DNA of 64,000 nt, from the NCBI GenBank assembly GCA_003342815.1, contig PTEX01000049.1, positions 2,262,868 through 2,326,867 on the forward strand. The letters are read 5' to 3'. This stretch comes from Eudromia elegans. Its lineage: Eukaryota; Chordata; Aves; Tinamiformes; Tinamidae. Under the pieces are notes generated by a model that was given only the letters and a program-made list of their open reading frames with translations, was not told the DNA's origin and made no database searches. Position numbers and translations under genes: made by a program. This document shows positions 1 to 13,400 of the stretch, one piece after another. Numbering within the stretch: the stretch's first letter is position 1; each line of letters opens with the position of its first letter.

Positions 1-3000
1 TTTGTGTTGCATCCAGTCAGGACGTGCATGAGCAGCAGATTGATTTAGTCGTGAGTGCCCAGCTGCCTCGCACACGGGTTAACTCGCTTGGTTTGTGAGC
101 ACCTGGTTGGCTCATGCCCGAGTGCTGTGCTAGGCATGCGTGGAAGGCTCGGGCGGTTCAAGGCTGCAGTGGTGCTTATGTGGGAAGATGCCAGATTTGC
201 CAGGTACTGGTAACAGCCAGGCCCAGCCAGCTCTGAAACTCATGAAAATACCCCAGAACACCAGCTTATCAGAGGAGCCTGCTGCTCCCCAGCTCGGATT
301 CAAGAGCAGGAGCCGCTAGGGGAGGAGAGGCATGAAAAGATACGTGAGGAGACACAGAGATACCTGAGAAGATGTGGGGTTGGAGAACGCTTAGAAAGAG
401 GAGCTCCATGCCCAAGGGTGCAGACTTGAGAGGTTCCCCCAACCTGCCAGGTGCCTGCAGCCTCCTCGAAGGAGTCGGGAAGGACTGAGCACAACCCCTG
501 ATGTGAAAGAGGAAGGATGGGAGCTTGGCTTAAGCAGAGCCTGGGAAAGGAGGAGGAAGGGAGTTTACTTAAGTATTCGTTTAATTGTTTTCTTTCTTTT
601 CAATACCTGAATCAGTGATTAGACTTTTCTGTTAATTGGCAATAAATTAAGTAAAACTTCCCCAAATCCAAGACTCTTTTGCCTATGACAACCACCTTTA
701 TATTACTGTAGGTATTAGTTTAGAAAAAAAAAATGCCTTACATGTAATCAATTAGCATCTATTCTGATAAGGTTCTCTTTAGAAAAAGATTACAAGAGAA
801 CCAAAGGAGAAACACTGCAATCACATTAAATAGGTTAATTGAATACAGATTTGTGTATTTTCTTTTGTTAACACTGCTGTGCAGTGTTCCACTTCAGGAA
901 TGTCTTGTACATTTTGATAAATGGCTTTTTTTTATTGTTGTTTGCATTTTCCCAACTGCTCATTTTTGATCAGATTTTAATGTGTTATGTTTTGGGAAGA
1001 AGCTGAGCCTAACCAGTGCATACCTTGCAGGAATGAGTAGGCCTTACTTTCACAAGCTTCTCCATGCCTTTGGTTACACAGATTGCTGGAGTAGAAACTA
1101 CCCACTGAGAGTGGAAATTTGCAAGTTGGAGCCTGAGCCTGCTGCACCTTTCCAGCCTTTTTGTGAGTTTCCTTCATTATGCAGGCCCTTTCCTGGTTCT
1201 AACATGTATTTTCTCCTGCTTTCCTCTCCACAACAGGAGTGGGTTTATAGTATTACAATGTGGAGTTCCACATTAGCTTTTTAACCACTAGCCTGCATTG
1301 GAAGGCCATGTGCACTCCCACAGAATGTTTTCTTAATTATTTATTAAATCTTAGTGAGAAATTTCATTTGCACTGACAAAAAGGGGAAAAAAATCCTTCT
1401 TCCACTGCAGTAATTGACCTCCATACCATCAAATAAAGAATCCTTACCACTTGAACAACACTAATCAGATACTTCAGAGGAAACAGTCATTTCTTTTCAT
1501 ATTTTCTGTTACAGTAAGAAATGATAAGTCATGTGTGTAATATATATCTGCCATAAAATGGACGAGTGAAACCATGATTAAGCAAAGTGTTTCTTTGGTA
1601 CTGAGCCTGCTGTCATGATGCCACCTGCAATAACTTGTTTTATGCCTTGATTTTTCTGGCTTCACAGAAAGGAAATCCAGAAACTGTAACAGAAAAGGTG
1701 GTTTAATTTCATCTATTACTATTGGCAGGCATAAAAGGTAAAGGGGAAGAAGCTTACTTATTACTGCAAATAAACAAAGTGTTTGATATTTTAAAAATTC
1801 TCAAAAACTAGTAGTATCTTTAGCCTCATACTACTGGACATTTGGAATGAAGATACTTGCTCTTCCCTATCACGCTGTAGCACAGTAATGCTTCATGTAT
1901 TCCGGGAGAACAAGGTGCCGTTCACTCCTTTTCATCATTGCTCTTCAGCCTGATAAATGTTGTGCTGTTCCAGTGCAAAGAGCCTAGAGTAAGTTTTACA
2001 GAAACAACTGAAATAATAGATAAGATCCAAAATAAAGAAGGCTGGTATTTAAGACGGGTAGGAGCTCAGTTTTTAATTTGTGTAGTATCTGGAAGTTGTA
2101 GTCATGTGTTGTTTTAACTTCTGTGTTTGCACAGCAATATGCCTAAATCCCTTAGGCACTAAATTCCAATCTCCAGACAAACAAATGAAAAGCTCACCTG
2201 TCCCTTCTGTGAATGTTGTGGGTTGTGTCATATTGTCCTTATCTACACGGTTATCAAGCAAAATGCCACTAACTCTGTACATGCGGAGTTAGGCTGCATT
2301 TATGGATGGATTACAGTCTTCATGTGAAAAGTGGGAACACACACAGATTGCTCACTGCCAAATCCCATTTTGTTTCTCCCGCTGGAAGCACCGTGCTGGG
2401 ATCTCTGCGAGTGCTCCGTTCAGCTGGTGTGGCTCGTCTTGCCACTATCGTTCTTTGGAGAACTTCCAAAACATGAGAGATGCTATCAGAGCCAGAACCC
2501 AAATCTGCAAAAACCAAATGAATAAGTGCAAACTTGTTCAGTCGTCTCTGTTCTCCATCTGAGGTGATGGTGCTGTGTGTACCAACCAACTGATCTTGAG
2601 CAGTCTCTGCTAGGCTGAATTAAGGAAAGACTTCATAGTTGAACTGCAAATGTGTCTTTCAGAGAAACAGTAGTCCACAGACCAAGATTTGGCAGCAGTG
2701 TCCTTAGAGAAACCTGTTTAGCTTTTGTTAATACAGTGATCTAAAACAGGCCTTGCAGTGATTTAGTATAGGTGATACTGAGATGAAAGAAACCCTGGAT
2801 TTTCCTCATACAGCTGATTACTATTTGAGTGCTGCAGAATGAGTTGTTATCTTTGCCACCTGAGACACTTTGCCAATTCTTGTTTATTCTTGTTTAGTCT
2901 TTGTTAGGAAATGGTGGTTATAGGATAAGTAGAACTCAGGAATGACTTGTTATCTAGGTCTTGAACTACTAGGCAGCAGTGGATGGGAGTTTGTCCAGCT

Positions 3001-6000
3001 AATCATGTAGTTGTTCTCTGTATCCCCCCAAAACTATCAGAACAAAATAATAAAGGAAGTGGCATAGTAGTTTGATGAAACTGGGAATTTTCCGAGGTCC
3101 TTATTGTATGTTATTCATGATCAGAATTTAAGCATTTGATTGTCTTTGGTATGTGCTCATTGTTACCACAGCTTCAGGACATGAGGAAAAGGGAGAGGAA
3201 AAGCTATTGCCTAACTTATTGCCCAGTAACTGGAGCAGATGGTATGAACCAGGACTGCTGCATTCAGCTCTGTTATGTAAAGGTAGCTTGCTGAGAGCGC
3301 CATGGCAGGTCACTTAACTCCATAGGGACCACAGTTGTCACAAACAGGATTATAATACCATGTAGGGAACATTTAAAGTTCAATTCATTTTGAAAGCCTT
3401 GTGTGAAGTGTATTGTACCAGTGTTTACGCAGGTGGAACTACCCTAAAACCTCTCACTGTCTTTCTTATGAGTTGGGCTACTGGAAGAGTAGTTTGTTAG
3501 TTCAATTGATGATAATGAGAGAAATTTCTCTAGTGGAGACAAAGTCTGTAAGCCTGTTCTGTCTGGCAGTGATTGTCCTAAAGTCTTGTCAAGTGCGAAG
3601 TCTAGCACTTCTACAGTTTTATTAACTATTAATGCCATATTATGTGGGTGGTCAGCTTTGTGGGACCTCTCTTCACTAGAGTTATATTTCTAAATCTATA
3701 TTTAGTAACTTTCATCTTGCCTTTTTTCACACAAATGAGTGTTCTATGTCCTTGAATCAAACTGCTAAGACACTTATGAGTGTAAATTATTGTAATTATT
3801 TTTTAAAGATCAGCAGACAGAAAAAGATGGTTTAAAGTGGTTTCTAGTTTAAGGACTCTCGGTTTTACATTTCAAAGGAGGCTATAGAACAGTGTAATTA
3901 TTATTTTGAAAGTCCTTGGAAACACTTGCTAAGATCACATGTCCTTGAGTCTCAGGCCTGGACACAGAGAGTGAGGGAAGGAAAGTCTTTGCTTCAGGAT
4001 CCTGGAAGACTCAAACCCAGGCCCCAGCTCAGTGCACTGTCCAGACATCCCCACCAGTTCAGCAGCATAAGTCCCATCCCACAACCTAATGAATCTGCAC
4101 AGCAATTCAGGGAGTGATTGAAGCGCAAGTGAAAACAAACGTGAAAAATTCTTCTGTGGCTTGTGCTGTTTGCTTAGGGGATGATGGCCCTTTCCCAAAT
4201 AGATCTGCAGCAAGGGCAGAAGATGCTTTAGGTCTTCGCTTCGTCTCTTGTCTGTCCATCTGTCTCTGGTGAACTGCTGAGGGTGTGGTCAGTATGCCAG
4301 AAAGAAACAGGTGAAAAGAAGCTTGTCCCTTTATTTTTAAGTGCATGAATTGAGATTAAAAAAAAAAAGAACTTGGACACAAGTAAGTTACATAACTGAA
4401 GCCAGTCTAAAATTATGTGCCAGCAATTTACATGAGTTTTATGTAACTGTTTATACTGCTGTTTATTTAAAAATTACTACTTATCTTGGCGACCGCAGCA
4501 ACACATCGTGCATTTGCTAGCTCTGGAATACAGGGCACCTTCATTAAAACACATAGTCACCAATATATTAAACACAAAAATCCCCTCACTCTGACATAAC
4601 GTGAAGTGTCAGATGGAAACCCGCAACAGCGAAGACATTCAGCGTTCAAGACAAAGCAGGCCTTTCGGGTGCTCAGAACAGCGCTGGAACATGCTCCATC
4701 CTTAACTCACCCAACAGCTTTCAGGTCCTTCACTGCACAGTTGGTTCAGTCTACAAGACCAGCTCTTGTTCCCGGGCTCTTATAAAGGACCTTCTACATC
4801 TTCAAGTTTTTATGCTTGAGCATTTTTATATCCAGTTTCTAAAAGGCTGAGGGTAGCCGGCCTTTTGTTCTTGCTTGAAGTGCCAAGAACTTCAGAATTA
4901 CACAGATTTTTGATATTTTTATTTTGCTGCCAGAACAGTCTCTCCCAGAGTTCACTCTTTTGAAAAGTGGACAGAGATTTGCTGGTGCCTTAATACGGAA
5001 TTTGCTGATGCGCAAAGTGACATCATGTTACATCTAGGTTTGTTGCAAGACTAAGACCATGGGTGTGTAGTTTTCTACAGGTACCAGATTAATTAACGGA
5101 TTAGGGTCTCTAAATATTCAGAGCAGTTCTCTAAAATGCAGATGAAAGTGAAAGGGCTAAGGAGACCTGTCAAGCATAGGACAGCAGTGTTTTCTGGTAG
5201 CAGCCAGGATTATTTGTGTAAACTACTCTAATTTAAATATGCTGCTTGAACTCCCAGTTTATGTCTGAGTGCTCTCCAGTCCGTAGAACAGCTGAAAATT
5301 AAAGAAGCTCAAATGTAGCTGCTTCCCTCTTGCTCCCTTGTCTCTTGTTCTGGGCTGCCAGGAGCAGCAGCCTGGCGCTTGCACTGAGCACTGGGCTGGC
5401 ACTCACCATCCCCACGGATGTCACTGAAGAAACAGGATTTGCCGGCAAATCTGTTTGGAGTGACACTATCCAGCTTTACATGACTCCTTGAAAAGACAAA
5501 TGACACCTGCGGTGACTGCCAGTCTGTCAGTAACATATTCAGCAGCTCAAGAAAGGCTTCTCTATCCTATTGGAAAATGGAGAACTGTCGAGGTCAGCAG
5601 CATGTGTACAATGTCCTCAATGATTTAATACACTGCAGTTATAAAACCCTGAAAGTCGTGGTTTACAATGGAAACTCTGACAGACTATCAAGTTTAATAG
5701 TACTTTTAGGCACTGCTATAATTAAGTCTACAACAAAATCTCTACAATACGGTACAGTAGCAGTTTCTACATATTCATATTGCTGTATAGAGATAACTTC
5801 GGTTAAAAGTGGCAGTAATTGGATATTTAAAAACCTATGGAAAACTACAGAATTATACATTAAGAAAGCTCAAAGACAATAGACAGAAACTGTCATTTTC
5901 CTTTGCAGAACGTATAAAAATGTTGAAGTGCATACTGTGCATTCACAAAGTGAAATCATAGAAAGGGAGTGGTAGAGAAAGGAAAAGTGAGTTGTGCTGT

Positions 6001-7371
6001 TGATACTTCAGCATTTTAGATAAATGCTGTATATGCTGAGAAAAAACAATCTGTGAAGCCTTTTAATATGAAAATAGCAGTAAGAAATAATGAGTTTCAG
6101 AGTGAGAGGATGAAGCTTTCACATGCATGCCTTGTGATATAGTCTAAACTGTTTCCTCCAATGCCAATACATGTATAAATAAAGCATCTATAACCTATTT
6201 TACGTATCTTAAAGGAGAAGCTTTGAGCCAAATTCTTCACCAGATATTTTCATGAAAGTTGATGGTATTTTCCCATCCTTGTAGTAGAACAATTTAGAGA
6301 TTAATTTTACTGCATTTTTGATAGGTTTTTCTGAAAGGTTGAGTCTGAAGAGTTTTTAAATGAACAAGTTATTAAATCCCAAAGGTGTGACTGTGGGATT
6401 AACCTTACATCTAATCATGGTACCTGTCATTTCTAAAATATAATTTAAGAAGTGGCCATTTTCCTTTCCCTACTTGCATGTATTCTTTTTTTTTTAATGA
6501 TCCTGTAGTTCCTCGTGGTCTGTGTGATACCTTTTACATTCACGTTGATTTTTAAGGTAATGAGGAGGCCTACTTGCAGCAGGGTGCTAATTTCATAACC
6601 TCTTAAGCAGGAACATAAGCGGGTACTACAAGTTGATGGGAGCACTTTGGTAAAGGTTCCCTTTGTATTTCAGACGGCAGGGCTGGCCTCAGGACTGGTT
6701 GGGAGGGATATGTCAGCCCAGTGCCAGTTAATTCAATCTGAAAGTGGATAAACTTAATAGGTCCTTGTGGAGCTCTGCAATTTCAGTGACCACAGCAGAA
6801 CAGAACATGGGCTACAGAGCCAGAGCTCACTGTGACAGCGAAGAGACTTTAGTGAGTGCCAGATCTGGACCAAAGTGGATTTTTCTATATGGAATAGGCA
6901 AGGCTGTGTGATGTGATGAGAGTTTTGCAGCGCAGGAGAACCCAAAGGACTCTCTGCCTCCTATGTAGATTGACTTGCAGAACAGCACTCTGTTGGTTTG
7001 AGTGTATAAACTGCCTAACATCATTAGTAGGTCCAAATCCTCTATATTTTTCCACTTCACTTTCTTTAAAAGGTAGTTGCTTAAATGGAGGCAAATGATA
7101 ATAGAACATAATTTGATGTCCATGCACTTTTAAGCATTCTTTTATTAAAAGTTTTTTAACAATATTTTGCTTTTTTTTTCTCCCTTTCTCTCTCTCTCAC
7201 ACACACACAATCATCACTTAATTACTGCACAGAGTTTCTCTAAATACTATGTTGACTTCAAACATTTTCACATGGAATGGGAAAATCTGTAAAGTGATTA
7301 AAGTAAGGTCCAAGTAATCTGTTACTTGGACAGATGTCTGATTTAATTTTCTCTTTTTATTTGTTTCTTAG
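1..7371 (+). other. Probable intron of ANKFN1 upstream of the first visible exon
   Basis: No convincing exon was found on either strand. Open frames are short and unlike known proteins. The first visible exon needs one base from an upstream exon, so an upstream coding exon must lie before this stretch or be too short to recognise. The final 40 bases before 7372 contain a T-rich tract and the acceptor TTTCTTAG. A mixed microsatellite (T9, then TC, then CA) sits at 7171-7210. Confidence 0.6.
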
Positions 7372-7469
7372 TGGAATGGAGCTGTTCAGAAGACTTTTGC
7401 CCTTTGGTTGGCGAAATAATTATCGATAATCTTCAGTCTTTAAGGTGTTCCATTACAGGTCTCAGAACA
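7372..7469 (+). CDS. ANKFN1: ANKFN1 exon: FN3 domain, middle part
   Basis: The acceptor TTTCTTAG ends at 7371 and the donor GTAAGT starts at 7470. Length is 98 nt: two bases complete a codon begun upstream, then 32 codons, ending in phase 0. The peptide reads EWSCSEDFCPLVGEIIIDNL and ends SLRCSITGLRT. The VEW-like start and the L.C.I.GL.. pattern fit beta strands C to F of an FN3 domain. Confidence 0.9.
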
Positions 7470-10400
7470 GTAAGTCTCAAATGTTTCATTTAGATCTCAT
7501 TTCCCCCCACCAGTGATGCAAAGACAGACATTTGCATCTATGCCTGTTGATAATAACTGCAGAATGCTATTTCTCTAACAACAAGTTCCAGTCATTAAGC
7601 ATAATAGGTCTGGTATCCATAATCTGGAAGTCTCAAAGGAATAGCAGACAGCATGAACTGTTTTATAAGTTGTCATGTCATGAGGAGACCAGAAAAGACT
7701 GGAATGAAAGGTATTGTGGTGCAAATCAAATGCCGTAGTGCAAATCGAATGCTCCTGAGTCCTGACTCTGATGACCAATAGCTAAGATAATAACTCATTC
7801 TCTTCTGTTTCTTCCAAGAACAAGATACGTTAATGGAAGTCATTTTTATTTTTGTTCTTTGTTTTTCTGAAATGTTTTATACTGCCCCAAAACATGGGGG
7901 TTCATATGGTGGATTCTGCCTTTGAGTTGAAATCCTTGAAATGAGAGGATAAACAATGGGCGTGATATAAAAAGCACCTATCTAAAATAGAAAGCATTTT
8001 TTTCTCCAGTTTTTTATCTGAAGAAATCTTTGATTTGAAGCACATTCTTTTTTTCACGGAGCTATGCCACAATATGCATTCCTCTGATTTTCATTTTCTA
8101 ACAACAATACAGAGTAACTTTTGTTAAGTTAAAAGCTACCAGACTTGCAGTCACTTCCACAGGCACGCATCAAGAACAGTGCAACGGAGGACGTTTGTCC
8201 ACACTCCTCAAATTATGTAACATTTTAAAATGAAAACCTAGAACTTGTACGTGTATTCTCCATTGACCTACATTTACTCATCAAAATTGATAATAAATGT
8301 CTAACCAACTTGAGTGGCAGCCAAATTAAGCTTCTTCAATCTCTGTGCTGGCACATGGACCCTGTCAAATACTATAGGGTCCAAGAGAGGACTTTGTTAT
8401 TCTTTATACCTGATTTAAGAGTTCCCAGTGGTTTGCTTCAGTAGAGGAGATGGCAGTTCCTCAGTTGTAATGGGTGTACTCTGTTAAATCTCAGCAAAAC
8501 CAGCACTGGTTTTGATATCCATTGTTTTCATTTGCAGGGCCAGAGATATTATGTCCATGTTTCCGCATACAACATGAAAGGATGGGGACCTCCACGCAAA
8601 TCTACTCCTGTATATGCTTCTCCTTCAAGTAGGTTGAGTCTGCCTACCCTCCTAATTTGATTAGTGATTCTGCTTTTCTTCACAGAGAAGAGAGAGCCAA
8701 GTTTTCTGGAATCTGGTAAAATTAATTGGCGTGTTATTTCAGATAAATAAATAAAATTCAGTTCTGTCCTCCCACCAAAAAAAGCAAAATAATTACATAT
8801 GCATATTAATTTGCCTTTTCTTTTATTCTTCAGTCCTTTCATGAACCGTGTCTATTTAGGCAATAACTTTACAAATACTTAAGAAAAATTAGAATGATTT
8901 TGACCTTAATTTCTCAAATAGAGTTCTGCTATTTCAGACTTGGTTTGTGGCACTATAGATAGTACCATTCACTGGCCAGTTCTGCAGATGTTAGTTCCTG
9001 CTGGAGTTGTGGGATACATCCAACATCAGTCTTGCCTTCTGATAACATCTAGCCTTTAATCAATAAAATACTTAAGACTTGTCCAAAAGCCTTTCTTCCT
9101 TTACAGACCTCTGATACACTTTCTCAGAATCAATTAGGACTATGATTTCTCCAGCATTTTCTAATCTATGAAATCACATTCTATTGTTCTTCTAGGCTTA
9201 ATGTTCACTAAACCAGCTAGGCATGTTGCAGCTTCCCTTGTATTGATTAGTGCAGTAAAGTGGGCATTTTTTTTCTTTTTATTTTATTGCATTAGCACTT
9301 GTTTTTATTAGGCTAATGTAACAATTTAATAACCTTGATTGCTAATGTGAGAAAATAAAGCAAGCTGTACTGACTGTCAGTAGTGGTAACAGAGTGGGTA
9401 GGATAAATGAGGCTGTTGCAGTTCTATTGTCCTGTTTTGCTTCAGGTTTTGTTCTCAGACACCCAAGAAATTTATTAAAGAAATCTTCTGTTTGAGAACA
9501 AAAAGATGCAATATGCTACGGTCCTAGGACAAAATTCTACTCTTGATTAGGTGAGTGACTCACCACCATGAAGTTGTTTTGATTAACTCAGTGACATGCA
9601 ATTACCTTGACTTTATGCAAGTGTAACTGCACAGGATTTGGCCCCACAAACCAAAAATTTCCATCAGCTGAGAAACAGGACTGTTTTACAGTAGTTGCCT
9701 TTTAGTCAGCTAAATGTACCAAGCATGGCAGGGCACTCCTGCCAAAACATACGGCATTTAAGACTATAGCTTTTGTACAATAAGAAAATTTGCTTTGAAC
9801 CGATTGGAATCTTCCCTGCCTGCTTCATACCCACTTGCTTTTAATCTTTTGGAGTCTGGCAGTATAGACCAGTTCCAAAGCTTTGGGAAGTAGGGGAACT
9901 TTTCCTGCAGATTTCAGTGGATCGACACAAGAACTATCTAGAGAATGAAGTCATTTTCCCATGGTTAGTGTCTCAGGGATTCTGGGCTCTGTGAAAAAGT
10001 CCTAGACTTATCAGAACTAGGGCCACATTGTGACGTGCAGCTGCTCAGATCTCAGGAAGTCCCTGACTTTGGCACTTGTAGCATCCACTGGAGTACTACT
10101 GAAGTGCCTTGGAGCGTGAGTGTGGTGATGTTTTCTGAAAGGTAAGCGAGGCCATAAAAGGAGTCTTGGATTTCCCTGAGGGAGAACAGAAGCATCTGTT
10201 CATATGCATGGGAACTTTGGAGAGTTTGTGGCAAAGAGCAGTGTTTCTTCATGGCTGTATGTGTATGTGTTCTTTGTTGGTGAACACTGAAGCATTAGGC
10301 AGGCTCAGCTCTCGCCGTATATAGCTGGCAAGAATGTGCTGTTTTCATTAAGTATCCTTAGTGACACATGCTTACATTTAACAGCAAGTGAGACCCTCAG

Positions 10401-13400
10401 AGCCTAAACGTAAATTATTTTTACTAAGTAATGCTAGTATCACAATTTTAGCTTGGGTGACAGGATGCTGTTTACTGATGCAGTTACTGGGGCAGAGTTT
10501 ATCCACATGGCTGCTTTCACCATTGGTTTTGAAAACTATCAAACAGACTGTGCTTGGCAAGAAGAAAGCAACTTGAAATTACACTGGTGTTGCATAACAG
10601 AATGTGGCCCTAAGCTAAAAATTAAATGTAAATATATTAACACTCTACAATAGTGTCATGGCAGCCAGAAGAATATACAAGGGAAATGAAAGCTTCAGGG
10701 CTTAAACCTGATCTGTTCCAATTTCAGAGCATCAGAGCGCAGTGACATCCTTGGAGATGCATCTTTATAGCATAAAAACAGTGAGCACTTGCCACTGCCT
10801 GCCTGTTTCCCACACATGGACTCCAGCAGCCTGAGAAGCTGTGGCCAGTGTTGTGCAGCTGCTCAGGAAACCATGGAATACAGTAAAATTTGTAGGCCCA
10901 TTGATTAGCATGTGAGTGATGGACCTTAAGAGAGCTGATCTGATTTCCATGTCACTTGAAAGGTAGTCAGTAATCTAGAGGTTCAGAATATCTGGGAGCC
11001 TTAGGGTTAGAGAAATTGTGTTCTAAATATTGCTGCTTCCTCCCCCCAAACCGCTTTGGGGTTGGTGAATTCTAGATGAAACTTCTTGGCTGCACACAGG
11101 GGATCTGAGAATGGACCTCGTCACAGAGCCCTGAGTGCAGCTGACTCTTGAGCTCCGCAATAGCCTGTGCAGGACAATCACTGTGCAGCTGTTCAAGTGC
11201 CCACAGGCTACCAGGGTCACCTTCACCTTCTCTTTCCACTCATTTATATTGCTGGGATAGCTCACTGGAAGGAGTATTTGACTTGTGCTGCAAACCCGAG
11301 CTGTGTGAGTGAGTGAGCAAAGAGCTTGGTGGTGGTGGTGAGTACGAACACGGCCGCGGTGCCTGCAGGGAGAAGCAGATCTCCTTGGCCGGCAGATAGA
11401 TCTCCTGATACCCTAATCAACCACCACTGCTTAGGTTAGGAAACTGTAGTGGGATAATTTTTTCTCATAATAAAAATATAAAAAAGTAAAAACTGGAATT
11501 AGAAAAATCTCTAATAAGCAGTTACATGTCTCCATCTGTAAAAGGTTTTCTGCCTTTTTTTTTTTTAAATTAAGGTTGAGATTGTAACTAGAAACAAACA
11601 AGGATGAAAACAAGGTCTTTCGTAGGTTGGAGGGATGTGGGACGGAGACGGCAGCTTCTTGCCTCATGAGTGCAGTGCTGAGCAGACTGCAGACTGAGGG
11701 CAGCAGTTGCCAGCGGTCAGTCCTCTTTGCTGGAGCAGGTTTTCAAAAGTGCTTTTATGCAGAGCCTGTCTGTGTGCCTGCCGAGCGGGCTCTGGACGTA
11801 GGAAGATGCTCATTCTCTGCTTTACAATGGGTTTCCTGTATAACTGCAGGAGAGTCATTTGGCCTCCCGGTGCCTCCTGAAACGCGGAGGCAGCAGTAAC
11901 GTTACCTCTGCGAGGTGCTGCCAGGGTCAGGGCGGTGGCGGCTGAGAGCAGCTCTGACACTACAGGAACAGAGGCCATTTACGTGCTGAAGAGAAATAGA
12001 TGTTGTCTAGCCAGTCACTACAGGAGCTTCTGGGAGCTGATTGTGAGCTCTTTGTTAGCAATCATTATGATTAATTACCTCTCTGGCATGAGGCAGAGGA
12101 AGCTTATTGTAGAAGTAACAACAGCACTCTTAAAAACAACTGCCATTTTTTTGCTGCATGCCCAGATATAAGACTCCTCTGAAGCCAAGAAATAGCAGCG
12201 GCAAGAAAATATTTTTAAAACCCTCTCTTGCTCCTTTGTGTTTCATTTCTGTTTATTTCCTTTGTTCAACAGACTGGAAAGACTGCAGTGGAAGAGAACC
12301 TCGGCACAGGGGACACACTGAGGCCCTGGAACGTCTCCTTCAGCAGGTTCGAGCAGCTCATCAGCATTATAATTGCAGAGGTAAGGATAAATATCTATGT
12401 GGTAGGGCACCAGCTGAAGCCTCTGTGGCGCCTGTAATTTTAGCAGTTTTGTAACTAGGTCATACCTTCTCATTCATCAGGAAAAGAAAGATATTAATAT
12501 TGGCCCATCTGGATTCACTTTAGTGCACTATCTTGCTCTTAACCCTTGAAATTAGTTGGATGAAAACATCTGCAAGCTAGAATGCACACAAGCACAGACA
12601 CACCCTCCCTCTTTCTATACTTTACACACCTATTGATCTGTTTTTTTTCCTACAAATCATTGTCACATAGGATTCCACAGAAATGTTTCAAGGATTCCTC
12701 TTTTTTTTTTTTTTTTATATATAAAGAAATACTTTGAAAAGTTAACAACTGCCTTGGATCAAAAGAGGGGACTTGGCTGGCTGTAAATGGGAGTCACTAA
12801 GTATTCGAGTGGTTATGATGCCAATGTATAATGAAAAGTCGTTGCACAGTGCAGCGGGAAGGCTCAGTTGCTGCATTTGCAAATAGAACGGACAAAAACT
12901 GGGAGAGAATACGAATCTCAGCCAGTTCTTTGCTCTTCATTCATGAGAAACAGACTGTGCCTTTAATATCTCAAGAGCCAAGGCAAAAGCTTGGCATTCT
13001 TTCTAAAGCCTATATAAAAACTCCTGTTCTATATGGGTTGTTGAAAAGTTACTATTTATTTTCTTAAAATAAACTTCTAACTAGAATAATGCTTTGTGGC
13101 AGATGAACTTATTTTAAACTGAAGAGGTAAATTACCATGAAGTTTTCTTTTTTCTTCACCTAGTGTGACTGTTATATTCCAAATTGCATCAATTGATTTA
13201 AATTCTTAGAAATACTTAGGACTAAAATCATCTGGCTGTAATGGAAAGATGCAGCCTTTGTTCTTTATGTGCAAATATGTCACAATCGTGATGATCCACA
13301 GTCTGCCACAACCCATTGTAACCATAGCAACTTAAACTGTTCAGCTATGTTGCCTGGGAAGGGCAAGGAGATATTGCAAGAAAATGTTGTTTCTCTAATT

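Noticed and set aside
4480..4800. Possible LTR-like segment (TATAAA near 4780, moderate GC)
   Set aside because: No terminal TG/CA pair, target duplication or related second copy could be seen.
5577..5882. 101-codon plus-strand open frame upstream of the first ANKFN1 exon as a missing exon
   Set aside because: No FN3 or ankyrin pattern and no suitable splice sites in the needed phase.
7530..7537. Perfect octamer ATTTGCAT
   Set aside because: A single 8-mer is expected by chance in a window this size, and nothing around it supports function.
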